The notes beneath the pieces were generated by a model. It searched no databases. It was not told the DNA's origin and saw only the letters and a list, made by a program, of their open reading frames with translations. 64,000 nt of DNA from positions 434,001-498,000 of the forward strand of contig WUJK01000010.1 of assembly GCA_011317545.1 (NCBI GenBank), in the 5' to 3' direction. Below, piece after piece: positions 1 through 12,200 of the stretch. Numbering within the stretch: the stretch's first letter is position 1; every line of letters starts with the position of its first letter. The stretch comes from Coniella vitis (taxonomy: Eukaryota > Ascomycota > Sordariomycetes > Diaporthales > Schizoparmaceae). The translations under genes and the position numbers were made by a program.

Positions 1-2980
1 TACCGCACCACGAGCAATGTAGGCTGGGAGGATGATTTCGAGTCCCAGTTCCAGTACATGGCCGCTGTGCTACCCAAGGCAGGCCACAACTCAGCCCCGG
101 CAGATGTAGCTGCAAACCCTATTTTGCAGGATTCAACGATTGGTAGTATGGGCACGCGACTTGGTGCGCAGGACACTATACCCGAACTGAAGCTTGATAA
201 TGAAGCAGTAGACAACAACGCCCTTCCACCTTCGCCCCCTGCGGCCGTTGGTGGCGCCATGCCTCCCGGCGCAGACAGACTTACATCTGCTTCCAGCTTG
301 GCGGCAGGCTCGTCTCCAAATCGCAAACCAGGCAGTGTACAAGACGTTTACTCGAATGAAGCTCAGAAAATTGTTCCCCTCCCGGATCCGCTGTCAAAAG
401 GCAAAGCAACGACAACTTCTTTGCTGCCCATTTACTGGACCAAGCTGCCAGAGCGCTTCCCTGTTCAGGAGGGTTCTCTGATTCCACTGCCTTCTGGCAA
501 GCCCAAGGCCATTCCCAAAATTCAACACGACTTCCAGGCGGAAACCCCAGAGGCCAAGGCTGTCCGCGAGGGTCGCTTGGAGCTGGTCAAGGCCGAGACC
601 AAACGCGCGTGGGATGCCTACAGGCAATACGCTTTTGGACACGATGAGCTTATGCCCAATGCTCTGTCTTTCAAGGATCCTTTCTGTGGCTGGGGCGCTA
701 CATTGATTGATTCCCTGGACGCGTTGTGGATAATGGGCCTCAAAGAAGAGTTTGAAGATGCTTACAATGGCTTGAAGAATATGACTTTCACAACTACTTT
801 TCGTAACGACATTCCAGTATTTGAGACGACTATTCGATACTTAGGCGGGCTTTTGGCCGCCTATGATGTTACTGGTGGGCACAGCGGCAATCACCCTTTG
901 CTGTTGAACAAGGCAGTGGAACTGGCCGAGGTCTTGATGGGAACATTCGATACACCCAACCGGATGCCGATTTTGTACTACCAGTGGAAACCAGCCTATG
1001 CATCGCAAGCAAAGCGAGCTCATACCAAGGCAGGCGTGGCAGAACTCGGAACTCTGTCCATGGAATTCACGCGACTGGCGCAATTGACTGGACAGGATAA
1101 ATACTATGATGCTATCGCGCGCATCACAAATGCATTGGAAGAATGGCAGAATCGCGAGGACGAATCAGCCTCGTTGATCCCAGGTATCTTTCCGGAGAAC
1201 ATTGATGCCTCCGGTTGCAACAAGACGGCTACTGCCAACAAGGCTCTGGACAATGCGAGTGCCGAAGCCCAGCTACAGTCGCAAGCTATCGTCCCTGGAG
1301 AACCCAAGGGATACTCGCCGAACCAGGTGGCTATTTCTGAGGTGGAGCTACGCGACAACCCACACTTGAGTGCTGCAGATTCGTCTCAAGATAAATCGAA
1401 GCGCTCCTCTGGATCTCGCCGCACACCGCCAAGTACTAGCAAAGACATGGGCCCTAACAACCAGGGCACAGAACCTTTGGGAGCAGATGGATTACCTGCT
1501 GATTGGGAATGTGTGCCACAAAATCTCACTGCGGCATCTGGATCACAGTCTTTTGGCATGGGTGGCAGCCAGGATTCTGCATACGAGTATTTTCCGAAAC
1601 AGTATCTTCTTCTTGGAGGACTAGAGAGCAAGTATCGTTCAATGCACGAAAAGACAGTCGCTGCAGTCAAGAAACATCTGTTGTACCGGCCAATGACGCG
1701 CGACAATGCCGATATTCTTTTCTCTGCTAAACTCAAGATCCAGCCTAGCAACGGTATAGAATTGGACGCCAAGGTCACCCCTTACTATGAAGTCACCCAT
1801 CTTGCATGCTTCCTTGGAGGAATGTTCGCCATGGGCGGCAAAATTTTTCAATCTGAGGAGGACGTGGACATTGGCCGACGTCTTGCAGACGGGTGTGTCT
1901 GGGCCTATTCGAGCATGCCTTCTGGCATTATGGCAGAAACCGCTGAGCTCACACCCTGTCCAAGCACTGGAGTGTGTCAGTGGAATGAATCAGCCTGGTA
2001 TTTGGGCATTGATCCCAATCCTGAGTTCAGGGAGATGGCAATGGAAGACTACATCGACAACCTAGAGCAATATGAGGCCGCCATAGCACAAGGGCTGCGT
2101 ACAGAGGCCGTGATGTTACAAGCTGAAGAAGAATTAGGCATTCCTGTGGTACACGCCGAAAGCACAGACAACAAAGTCAACAAGCCGCCACCAGCAAGAT
2201 CTGGCGCATCTGGACATCATGGTGCCGTCCCCGTCCCCGTCAAGTACAGTCCGTCACAGAGCAATGGTGAATTTCAACAGGATGCAGTGATCAGTAAACG
2301 ATCTGACGATGCAACAACCGGCGACACCCTTCCATTTGATCCATCTTTGCTTGACCAGAATGCCATTGAGCAAAAGATTAAGGAACTTAACGAGTTGTAC
2401 TTTGGCGAGCCTGCACCACAGGCATTTGGCTCGACTGATGCAACGCAAGGGCAGGCGCCGACTGGAAAGCTCCAGGCCAGACCAAAACCTCCATTCAAAC
2501 TACCTCGCAAGCCACACAGACCTGACACACACGAGGAATACGTGGAAAACCGTATCAATGCCGCCTCCCTGCCACCGGGATATACCACAATCAGCAGCAA
2601 TAGCTATCAATTACGGTAAGCTCAGAATACATGGACAGGTTCGGACCACCTTGCAAGTCAAATGCTGACGTATGATTTGTAGGCCTGAGGCTATCGAATC
2701 AGTCTGGTACATGTACCGGATCACTGGTGATCCCATCTGGCAAGAGAAGGGCTGGGAAATGTGGCAATCCATCCTCCGCCACGTCCGCGTTGATGTAGCC
2801 CACTCAGCCATCTCTGGCGTCCACGACGTATCAGTATTGCGGCACCTCGGCAGCATGGAGAGTTTCTGGATTGCCGAAACTCTCAAGTATTTTTACTTGT
2901 TGTATTCGGAGCCAGATGTGGTATCGCTAGACGACTGGGTTCTCAACACTGAAGCACATCCCTTCCGACGTCCTTCGTGA
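1..2980 (+). CDS. GH47 (class I) alpha-1,2-mannosidase, 5' end missing
   Basis: Hydrolyses alpha-1,2-linked mannose from N-glycans in the ER/Golgi and takes part in glycoprotein trimming or ER-associated degradation. The reading frame is open from base 1, so the N-terminus lies outside the window. Exons are <1-2615 and 2683-2980; the intron has a GTAAG donor, and the junction rebuilds LRPEAIES, a hallmark GH47 acidic motif. Visible in order: a disordered N-terminal part; DSLDALWIMGL and FETTIRYLGGLLAAYD (Glu near residue 275); GTLSMEFTRL; HLACFLGGMFAMGG; NESAWYLG; and the C-terminal TEAHP, whose Thr binds calcium in this family. Two low-complexity insertions (about residues 410-510 and 690-830 of the fragment) make the 970-residue fragment far larger than the core enzyme of about 500 residues, which recalls large Mnl2-like fungal members. 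The stop faces the convergent FIG1-like gene 1.1 kb away. GH47 membership is secure; the subclass is not. Confidence 0.93.
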
Positions 2981-4085
2981 AGAAGAACAAGACCGTAAAG
3001 GGGCTCTTTCATAACTTCTGTGTATATATTAAGACCGAGCTAGTCAAGGTGCCTTTGTTGCCTTGACATAAATAGCATTGCAGAGGGAGTCTTGGCGTTT
3101 TTGTTGTTCTTTTGGGTATGCTCATGGCCGCTGAGGCTGCTTGAGCAATTTGAGCCATACAGGAAAGCACAGGTATTATGTCACTTGGGCATGTCGTTTG
3201 TTGGAGGAAAAAACATTGAGACACGGCACTGTTGGGATGTGACGTGTAGGCCAACGGACTTGGGTGAACAATCCTTCTGAACCTCTGACGGTGTCTTGGT
3301 TGTCAAATGCCCAAATAAGTGCGCACTACGACGGGAGAATGATAGGAGACAAATCAACCGAGAATACCTACCTATTAACACCTACAGAATCGAATCACAT
3401 GCTCCATCTTCTCAAGCGGTCTTTGCTCAGTGGCATTCAAAGATACTCAATATCTGAGAAAAGTAGACCTAGAAGAGCGTTCTAGGTTTAAGCCAAAGCA
3501 CAATCTGTTCACAAACCCCTGTCCGCTTTTTTTTTTTTTTCGAATGTGTTCATTAACTTTGTTCTTTTCATTTTCCATTGGTAAAGTATCGACGCAAAAA
3601 TCTGCAAAGGCTATTCCCAGTGCCTCTCGTGGGGTTCATAGTATCGTCGGGTATCCATTAACATGAGAATAAGACAGCCCAAATTCAATATACAATGGCG
3701 TCTCCTTTGCTACAAGATCCGCCTCGAATCTCTCATCTTCTGGGGTATCAGATCTCATCCGTCCACACGCTGGAACATTTGTTCGCCAATGCGGTCCTTG
3801 ATGCCTTTCATGTGATTGTGCGTCCATTGCGACTCTGTAGGATGTTTCCAGAATCAGGCACCGTGAGGCACCCGCGCACAGCTCCAAGTGCTCCGGCCTT
3901 TTCCGCTGAGCGCTGAATGCTGCGTCAACAATCCATCAAATCGTCAGCATGCAACACCACATGCAACGCAGGTTCGCGCCATCAGAATGAAATGACTCAT
4001 GCCGCCCTAACCCAATGACGCCGTAAAATAACGTACTCCTTCCTTTTCTATCATATTGTAGTGGTCATCCAAGTCATTTGCTCCG
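2981..4085. other. Convergent intergenic region, no gene seen
   Basis: This holds the 3' flanks of the mannosidase and of the FIG1-like gene. There is a T-run near 3528-3540. The open frames here are short, lack conserved motifs and look like chance frames. Confidence 0.6.
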
Positions 4086-5162
4086 TCAAGCCATCAGCTG
4101 TGTCAAGACGCGTATGCTCAATATCATCAACAACAGCCCAATAGTTACAATAATGAGCAACGTGAACGAGAACCAGCCGAGAACCATGGCGCTGGTACCG
4201 ACGCCAGATCTGACTGCTCCATTGCCGAAATCCTCGGCGATGGTACTGGCAGCGACTGATGCCGTGTGCTGCCAGAGAACTGAAACCAGGATGAAAATGG
4301 ACGAGATGAAGATGATGGCGAGGGCGACTTGCGAAACGGGTCGGCTGGGGAATGGCCTGACATCGCGCTCGGAGCCAACAGAGTCCTGTTCCTCATGCCA
4401 ACCAGGAAAGGTAGCCAGGAGAATGAAGCATATGAAGGCGAAGATGATGGCAATGATGCTGCAGCAAACGTTGATTAGTCTAAAAGTTTTCTTATTGTAC
4501 TCGGCAACAGAGCGCATCATCCTTTAGACTTGTCGCTCTGCATGACTGGGCACCAGGATCAAGCAGGAACGTACACAAGGTATGGGAACACAACCATGTC
4601 TTTAAATTGACTTGCGAGCCAGATCAGGTTGAGAGGGTCCTGATCGACACTGACTTCCTGGGCCAGAGCCGTGGCATTGTTGGAGCACAGCCAAGATCCG
4701 CCATCCGGGTTGATGCAAATACCAAAGTAGCCAACTCGGGCTTGCAGGCGAGCATCTCCTGCAATGCTCTGAATCTCAGAGTACGACGCATAGCTGACTT
4801 GCGCAGTATCTGGATGGGGGGTATAATCACTGTAGTAGAGTGAAAGGAGGAAAATATCTGGTATTAAGGGGCTGGATGAGGAACAGCCCGCTAGTAGTAA
4901 GGCTGCACACAAGAAGGAATGGGTTAGTCCTTCAACAGTCTGTCTGTGTTGGCTCGTGTAGGGCGGCATGGCTTACAGAGGAGGATGATAGCTACTGCTA
5001 TCAAGATCATCAACACATGATGGTAACCCAGGAACGGTACGAACCCTGAAGTAAGGAAAAAGAACACAGGTCAGTAATATGCTCTGGTGATTGTTGCGGA
5101 CAGTCTGCTCAAGAACAACACGGGCTACACATACGGTACCATCCTGTCTGAAATCCGGGCAT
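4086..5162 (-). CDS. FIG1: Fig1-type membrane protein (Ca2+ regulator, mating/fusion)
   Basis: Fig1 proteins are four-pass plasma-membrane proteins that support low-affinity calcium influx and membrane fusion during mating, and hyphal development in moulds. Four exons on the minus strand: 5162-5135, 5045-4977, 4902-4575 and 4458-4086, joined in frame to give 265 residues. The first exon encodes only nine codons plus one base; its GTATGT donor and the acceptor at 5046 restore the N-terminus MPGFQTGWYRFVPFLGYHHV. Segment 1 is about residues 14-39 (VLMILIAVAIILL). The extracellular loop carries the family signature GYFGICINPDGGSWLC with two Cys and Trp. Segment 2 is rebuilt across intron 3 as FPYLVIIAIIFAFICFILLA, followed by FPGWH. 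Two further hydrophobic segments end the protein. The third intron uses GTACGT and a TGCAG acceptor. Order, length and motifs match the family well. Confidence 0.9.
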
Positions 5163-7587
5163 CTTGTTACCCGTCTGTTTGGCTTCTCAGCGCCAAAGAC
5201 CAGCCTCGATTATATTCTGAAATTCGCAATTCCGACCTCCGTGGAGAATCGGCAGGACGGCGAGGCGCCCTGAGTCGCAACGGTGGTGTCTCCTTGGTAC
5301 CAGGAGCCCGTGGAATGCGGCAATGTTCCAATGTTCCAGAAGCGAGCGGTGGGGGTCGAGACTTGAATAGGGACGAAGGCGAGGACGCGACTGGAATGTA
5401 AACTGAGCGGGAAGGCTTTTCGTGGCAGCTGCTATTGCGAAATTCTCGATGAAAGCGGTGCGGTATGGGTTAGGTGAGTTTGTGCGGCGTGTGACGGACG
5501 AGAAGGAAGAGAAGTGGGCTTTAGAGAGTGCGTGCTATGCCTGCAGCTGTTGGGATGCAGCAGTCGTTCTGTTTACGATTGTATGCACAGATTATGGGGC
5601 TCTTTGTCTGGGAGAAATCGAGGGAGAAAATGGGCGAGCGAGAGGGTGGAAATGGGGAAAGGGCAGGTTGATGCAGGTCTGCGAGCCTGGCGCGCTTGGT
5701 GGTGTTCTTGCTGGTAGTTTGGGCGGATTCGACTCTTTTCACAAGCCGGTGGCTGGGAAACCAGCGGATGGAACAAGCGTCATGTCATGCAGCCCGAGCT
5801 GCAAGTGCAGCTAGGCTGCGCCTGGGGAGGAAGGCGCGTGTGGATACAATGGGACTCCTGGGGTTCTTTACCTGGTGGAGCCCCCAGGGTGCCCTGGCAG
5901 CGTGGCTGCTTGGTATTGAGTACATGTGTCTTGCAGATATTATGCTGCGAAATTCAATGTTCCTTGGACAGAGAAGCCATTGCCCTGCGCCACAAACTGT
6001 TGCTGCAGGGTCGTGGCCGAACGGCGCGTTACCATGGACTTTGAAGAGGTTCTGGAGATACTGGTGTTGCAGATACTGCTGTGGTAGAAACACCAGCCAC
6101 TACTTGTGCAACAGAATACCCAACCTCGTGTTCTCGACCGTGTACCTTGGCAACTTGCCTTCTGCTTCGTCTTGCGTATTGGGTTTTATCCAGTACAACT
6201 CATAGCCAAGCCCATCCCAGCCCAGCCCGCCAGGCAGTCACCGTCGGTGCAAGTTGTGTACTATGTAAATAGGGCCATGTGGTTGGGATAGCAACAACCT
6301 CCAACAGGGACTAGCGGCTGCGGATCACATCCCCACTTTACCCCGGTTCCTGCATGACGTAGCGCCAATCACGGCGCACCCTGCCTGTCTTTCCCAGCCT
6401 CCTGCTTGTGAAAATCGAAGGCTGGGCGCGCTGAACTTGCTGTCCATCGGCACCGTTTTGTCTCCATAGCAGCACGCTACCTACGCACGCACTATATGTA
6501 AATACTCGGTGACCCTGATTTTCCTACAAATACGAACCGGCTTGGTATCTGCTCATGCCTGACGACTTACAATGGTCATAGGCCTCTCTGGTTCTACTCG
6601 GACCCCTGCAGGCTTGATGCTGGAACAGCGGTATTCTTCTTTACTATGACCATCGCAGCGGACATGGGTGTGAGATTCCGGACGCAATTGATCGGGAAGC
6701 CAACCCCTGCCCCATACAAGAAGCCCTCAACCAAAGGGCCTATTTTGGGAACCAAAGGGCCCAAGCTCTTTTGTCTCGGTCCCCTGCTCCAACATTCAAC
6801 ACCAATTCCCCAAACAAATGGCTGATTTCCAGCGCGCAAACACCGAATTCGATTTTCCTTTTTTTTTTAAAAAAAAAAAAAATCAAATAAACACCTCGTC
6901 ACGATGCCAAACGCCCAGACCAATACACACTGACGCGCTATCCATGACCGTGAATCATCTTAAATGTATCGACACATAGCAGAAAGAGAGTCGACATACG
7001 GTCTTACATCGTCCACGATTGATATCGACCGCGGGTCCACCCTTTCTCCATTCATCCTTGAAGACAGCAGCTCTTGCTGAACAATTGCGATAGTTTAGCC
7101 CTCGTGTTGTCCCCCACACCGTATAGCTGGAGCAAAACTCATCTGGTCTACAATTCACGATACCCCAAAGGCTTGTGTAGTTCGATTTCATCGAAAGCCT
7201 AATAAAGGTGATGCAGCGCTCTGATACGGACCTCATACTTGGTTGGATGCCATAGCATGCCAAAGCAGATTTGGCTCACTGCAAGGGCAGACTGCTCGGT
7301 TTGCAAATGAGCAAATGAGATGTGCTATGTAGAAAATGAATCCGCTGCAGTCGGGTGTTTGAATCCTCCGCGCGCTTGTCATACTTGCAGCAACGTACGC
7401 CATGGTCGTGCTTGCCTCGCACGTCACCCTCCCCATATCTTATCAGTGGTACCCGTTCACATACTATAAACAGCGCTGCCCCGGCACGTCGCCAGCTCGC
7501 TCTCTCCTGCAATAACGGCGCTTTCGCCGTACTGCAGAACAACCATCTGACCGGTGCTCCATTAGTCCAGCATCTGCTATCGCAACG
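5163..7587. other. Divergent intergenic region, no gene recognised
   Basis: This is the upstream region shared by the FIG1-like gene and the aminopeptidase, about 2.4 kb. It contains one exact TACTATGTA motif at 6259-6267 and a T10/A14 tract at 6859-6882. Several frames of up to 170 codons overlap one another on both strands without recognisable motifs or splice logic, so none was called. Confidence 0.5.
6859..6882. repeat. Poly(dT)/poly(dA) tract
   Basis: Ten T are followed directly by fourteen A, giving a near-palindromic AT block about 0.7 kb upstream of the aminopeptidase start. Stiff dA:dT tracts commonly lie in nucleosome-poor promoter DNA; that role here is an inference. Confidence 0.7.
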
Positions 7588-9235
7588 ATGCGCCCCTGCT
7601 CTTCCGCCAACGTCTTATTGCTGCTGAGCCTCTCGCAGCGCGCCGTCAGCTGGCCTTCTCGAGCCGGCGGTCAGGTCGTCTTCGCGCCGCCCGCCTCCAG
7701 TGGCCATCATCACGATTCCGCGCACAGCTTCGAGGGCACTGACGAGGCAGCTGTGCGGGCCGCCTTAGATATCCACAACGACCCAGTGGCTGCGCTCCTC
7801 TCCCTGCAACCCGAGCTGGCCGTTCAGCTTGCTGAGCCACGCCTGATTCACGTTTTGGGCCAACCCGAGCCGGAATGGATGACCGAGGGAGACAAGCTGC
7901 GCCTGCGCCGGGAAAAACTCAAGTTTATGGATATCACTGACCACCAGGATCTGTACAGAGACCCTATCAATGCCTGGGCGGGCAAAGCTAGTAAGCTGTC
8001 CTCTGTACCAGGCTGGGTCTAGCCATCCATCGACATAGTACAGGTCCTAGTTCGTAAGCACGCCGATACTGATAGTCACTGTATCGTAGACCTCCCCAAC
8101 TTGACGCACCAAAGATATGTCAAGCCACTCTTCCCAAAGGTGTCGACGGACCGTATGCATGGCGTTCTCAAGCACATGACCTCCTACTACAATCGCTACT
8201 ACGGCGGAATCACGGGCGAGACGAGCTCTCAGTGGTTGCATGACCACATCCAGTCCATCATCTCCGAGTCGCCCTTCCACACTCACATCTCGCTCGAATT
8301 CTTTACACACACCTTTCCGCAGTCGTCGATCATCGCACGCTTCGAGCCCAAGGTCCGCGACTTCTCCAAGCCCTTGACAATCATTGGCGCCCACCAAGAC
8401 TCGGCCAATTACCTATTCCCCTTGCTACCGGCGCCTGGAGCGGATGATGACTGCTCGGGCACCGTGAGTATACTGGAGGCCTTTAGGGTGCTGGCGCTGA
8501 GTGGATTTGTGCCCAAGGAGGGGCCTGTTGAATTCCACTGGTATGCGGCCGAGGAAGGTGGCTTGCTAGGCAGTCAGGCTGTTGCAAGCTATAAAAAGAA
8601 GGAGGGCGCCAACATTGGGGCAATGATTGAGTTTGTAAGCCTGTTGCAACCACCACCGTAATTGGTTCAAATGGCTTGTCGACTGACTTGGGCTCTACCA
8701 GGACATGACTGCTTTTATCGCGCGAAACGCGACCGAGAGCATTGGCTTCATCAAGACCAGTGCCGATGACGCGTTGACCAAGTGGGCTGTGGAGCTGAGT
8801 TCTGCGTACATTTCCATTCCGACGAGCGTGTACGCGCTGAGCCCGTGAGTCCTTGGCCTTCTCTGGCCCTTTCGTTGTTCTTGAGCCTCTCGACTTCTTG
8901 ATACTAAGTTTTACTTGCTTCATAGTGGTGCTGGATCCGACTACATGTCCTTTACCAAACTAGGCTTTCCTTCTGCCTTTGCTGCTGAGGGTAACCCCGT
9001 TGCAGGCGGGTTTCCAGGAGAGTTTGATCCGTACATCCATACTGACAAGGATACTATGGACATTGATGACGAGACTGGCTACTTTTCGCTTGATGTAAGC
9101 TGGTCCTTGCGCATCTTCCCCATTCCTGATAGTGAGAAATTGCTAACCAGCGTCTTGAAGCATATGGCGAGGTTCTCCGAGCTGGCTATTGCATTCGCTG
9201 TAGAGCAGGGTGGTTGGGACAATGCGTGGCGGTAG
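7588..9235 (+). CDS. Secreted M28 leucine-type aminopeptidase
   Basis: A zinc exopeptidase of peptidase family M28 that removes N-terminal residues from peptides outside the cell. Five exons: 7588-7990, 8090-8634, 8702-8844, 8926-9094 and 9161-9235, 444 residues. The start has a hydrophobic signal peptide (ANVLLLLSLS) and a propeptide of roughly 90 residues. All five expected metal ligands are visible: His in GAHQDS, Asp in GADDDCSG (bridging), Glu of AAEEGGLLGS next to the catalytic Glu, Asp after IEF at the exon 2/3 junction (IEFDMTAF), and His in PYIHTDKDT. PGAGSDYMS is the usual loop before the last ligand. The final intron (9095-9160) has a CTAAC branch site, is 66 nt long and contains no stop in frame, so retention would add 22 residues near the C-terminus. 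The ending HMARFSELAIAFAVEQGGW is typical of fungal Lap1-like enzymes. Confidence 0.92.
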
Positions 9236-12200
9236 ATCAGCAATTTCCTGGCAATTTCCTAGCTGTGAGATTTACTGTTGACATGTGAGATGGAGTTCAG
9301 CTATCATTGCCTGGGTCGTTTGTCTCTTGTGTGGCCATAACTGGAAAGTATCCTTTTGACTTACTCTGGATCCTGTTCGAACTCTTGTTCCATGCATTTA
9401 ATTCACTTGTCTTTCAGGGTGCTGACCGACTTTTGAGATTCATGCCTGTTATCACTTTTTCTCATCCAATACACAGCAACAACTGAAATATCACTGCTCA
9501 CCGGTTGATTCGTTGGAATCGCCCAGGATGCAAGGGAGAAGGTGGAAAGATTTGAGTTCCAGTATATGGTCGTACCATCACCCCCATTACACTACCGCAC
9601 ATGTATATGATTGTATATGTTACAATATCCTCCCGACCTGTCCTCCATAGCAAATTTTCTACATAATCTGAATCATATATCAAAAACATACTGGTGAAGC
9701 AAGTAGATGGATATCCGTTGTAGATTCAGCTCTTTTCGCAACTTTCCGTATACGATGTACAAGGACATGGAGACCATGGGATTTAAATTCGTATCCCCCG
9801 ACTTTTTTCTTTTTGGCCAATGATTTACAGTACAAGTATCATGGCATTGTAAACATAGTACTATGATTGTGCTATATTTCACATTGAGGTGTATGTGTTG
9901 ACGTAGACCACAGGCCAAGAATGCTTATTTCCAGAGTTGCTTTTCTTTTCTCTTGTTGAGAACCAGGATCCAAGTGACAAGGTTATTGACTACCGATAGT
10001 ATTTGTGTATATGACTAGTTTGTGTGTATAACTACCCATGTGACATAACTACGTAGATTGCTACGTTTTAGGGAAGATGTCTCTACATCGCCAGGTACGT
10101 AGAGTAATCAACCACAGCACCTTGGGCTGTCGCCCCTCGAAGGTGGCGTGTGTATATACATAGTATACACAGAGTTAGTATACAAATATATACATAGTAT
10201 AATGCATACTTTATCCCCTGTGTCAGTTCTTGGCCTCCGTGCCACCAAAAAAAAAGGTTGTGTCAATCGTCGAGATCATGATGTGCATAGCACGTGTCTG
10301 CTGATCAAACACGGATTAAAGTGGGCAGGTGGGTTGGGAGGATGGGATTTCCAAAGCACTGATGTGCTATAGTATGTGACAACAGATATACCTAAGTACT
10401 TATATTTACCGATCAGCAAAGAGTGCTGCGCATCACAATGTCTTCTCGGGTGGGGGGGCCAAGAAGGGGGTGGGGGACATTCCTAACAAGAATACTATGA
10501 CACAGGTATGAGAGACCTTATTCTACCAATCACTAAGTACTACTATGTATATACACGCGGGGAGAGGTAAGTAGGTAGATACCAGAACGTCCGCACAAAT
10601 CTGGATGAGATATGCTTTGCTAGTTCAAGTTTACTCATGATGATCAAGTTGCGGTTTTATCTACTAAACTAGTGGCTCCAAAGTAAAATGACAGTCCCTT
10701 GCGTTAGTGTTGGTGTTGGTGTTTAGCGTTGGTCTCCAATGTCAGAAAATTACAGCGGAAGACAGAATCTTGTTGTGGGTATCCAATGAGGTCGGGGGAT
10801 CTGGCAATTGCATGACTTGGGCGACAAGGGCACTAATGATTTGCATAAAGAGTGGCTGGCCTTTGTTTCCTTTTCCTTCTTCGTTCCTGGAAACGTAAAG
10901 CCAAATGTATTTGGCGGTGTCTTTGCTACGATGACAGGGAGTCGGCAGCGTTGCTCTTTACTATATATACAAGTATATGAGTATGATATCTCGGGAGCTT
11001 ATGTAAAATTTGTATGCGGATCCTCGTGGAATAAAGCCATACCGGTCCGTGCAGCGAAATGACGCTCGTTACCCACCTTCAAACTCATACGGTATGGTAT
11101 GCATGGGCTGATGTATACTATGTATAAATTCTACGAGAAAGTTAAGTTACGAAACAATCCAACAAGATCCCCCGCCCTTGCTGAAACACCACCCCCGTGT
11201 TGTTTCTAAGATACATACCTGATAGTACACTATAGTATTGTCACAAACGCCTTTTTCCAAGATGTGCAGCTTCCTGCAAAGGCTGCTGACGTAAACAGAT
11301 TTCAAGGTGCGAAGCACTCACAAGATGACCACATGAGTTCAGACACATTACATAGTACTTTGGTATAGCACGTTTGTATTCGCCTTGCCGCGACCCCAAA
11401 ACGTGATGATCATCCCCCATTTCACCGGACTCAATAATCCGCTTCGACTGCCCCATCAAGCCTGGGACAGTGCGGAGTCTCTACTATGTATTTTGTACCA
11501 AAGAAGAAAAATAGTGTCCTGTAGTGCAAAGAAGAATGAACCAGGCCTTATTCGGACTAGCGTCTCTCTTCCAAGGGGTCTTTGTTCCTGACTAGCGCAG
11601 GTACCCTTGCTCTGCCTTGCAGCAGTTCGTTGATTCGCTGGTTCCTTCGGCAGAAGGGGGGGGGGGCGCCAGAACGCAAGCGCTCTTTTCCCACTCTTGG
11701 GAAAGAAGAGCCGGGGGAGCGGAAAGGCACGAAGGGGGGAAGAAGAGACAGGCCGGATAATATATACCATAGGGGCGAGATGCAGCAAAACAGTGCTCCT
11801 CGTTGCGTAGGTGATTATATGAGCCTTCTTTTGCCACCTTTGCACCGGTGACTGTTCACCTTCCACCAATAAAAGAAGCGTCCACCAAGTGGCGTGCGGT
11901 ACATACATAGTAATAGCCAAGTAATAGTAGTTTGGCGATGCTGAGGTGACAGGGCGACTAACTGTTTGGAAGCCGCCGCACGAAACTGTGGAAGAGGCGA
12001 CCAATGTCAAGCGAAGCCATAGAACGGCTCTACGTCTGTCTTGGGTTTTTTACTCTCTCCTTTCTTGCCCGTTGTGGGAGGGTACTATGTGTCACCACGG
12101 TCAAGGTTCTGTCTTGGTCGAATATTGGCTCGCAAGCAAGGGACGACAAGCCTTGGTCCAGGTGATATTGCAAAGCCCATCAATGCCACGCGTCTCTCCC

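Noticed and set aside
5422..6205. Overlapping plus-strand frames of 130 and 169 codons upstream of FIG1
   Set aside because: Composition and overlap suggest chance frames; antisense to the FIG1 leader and promoter.
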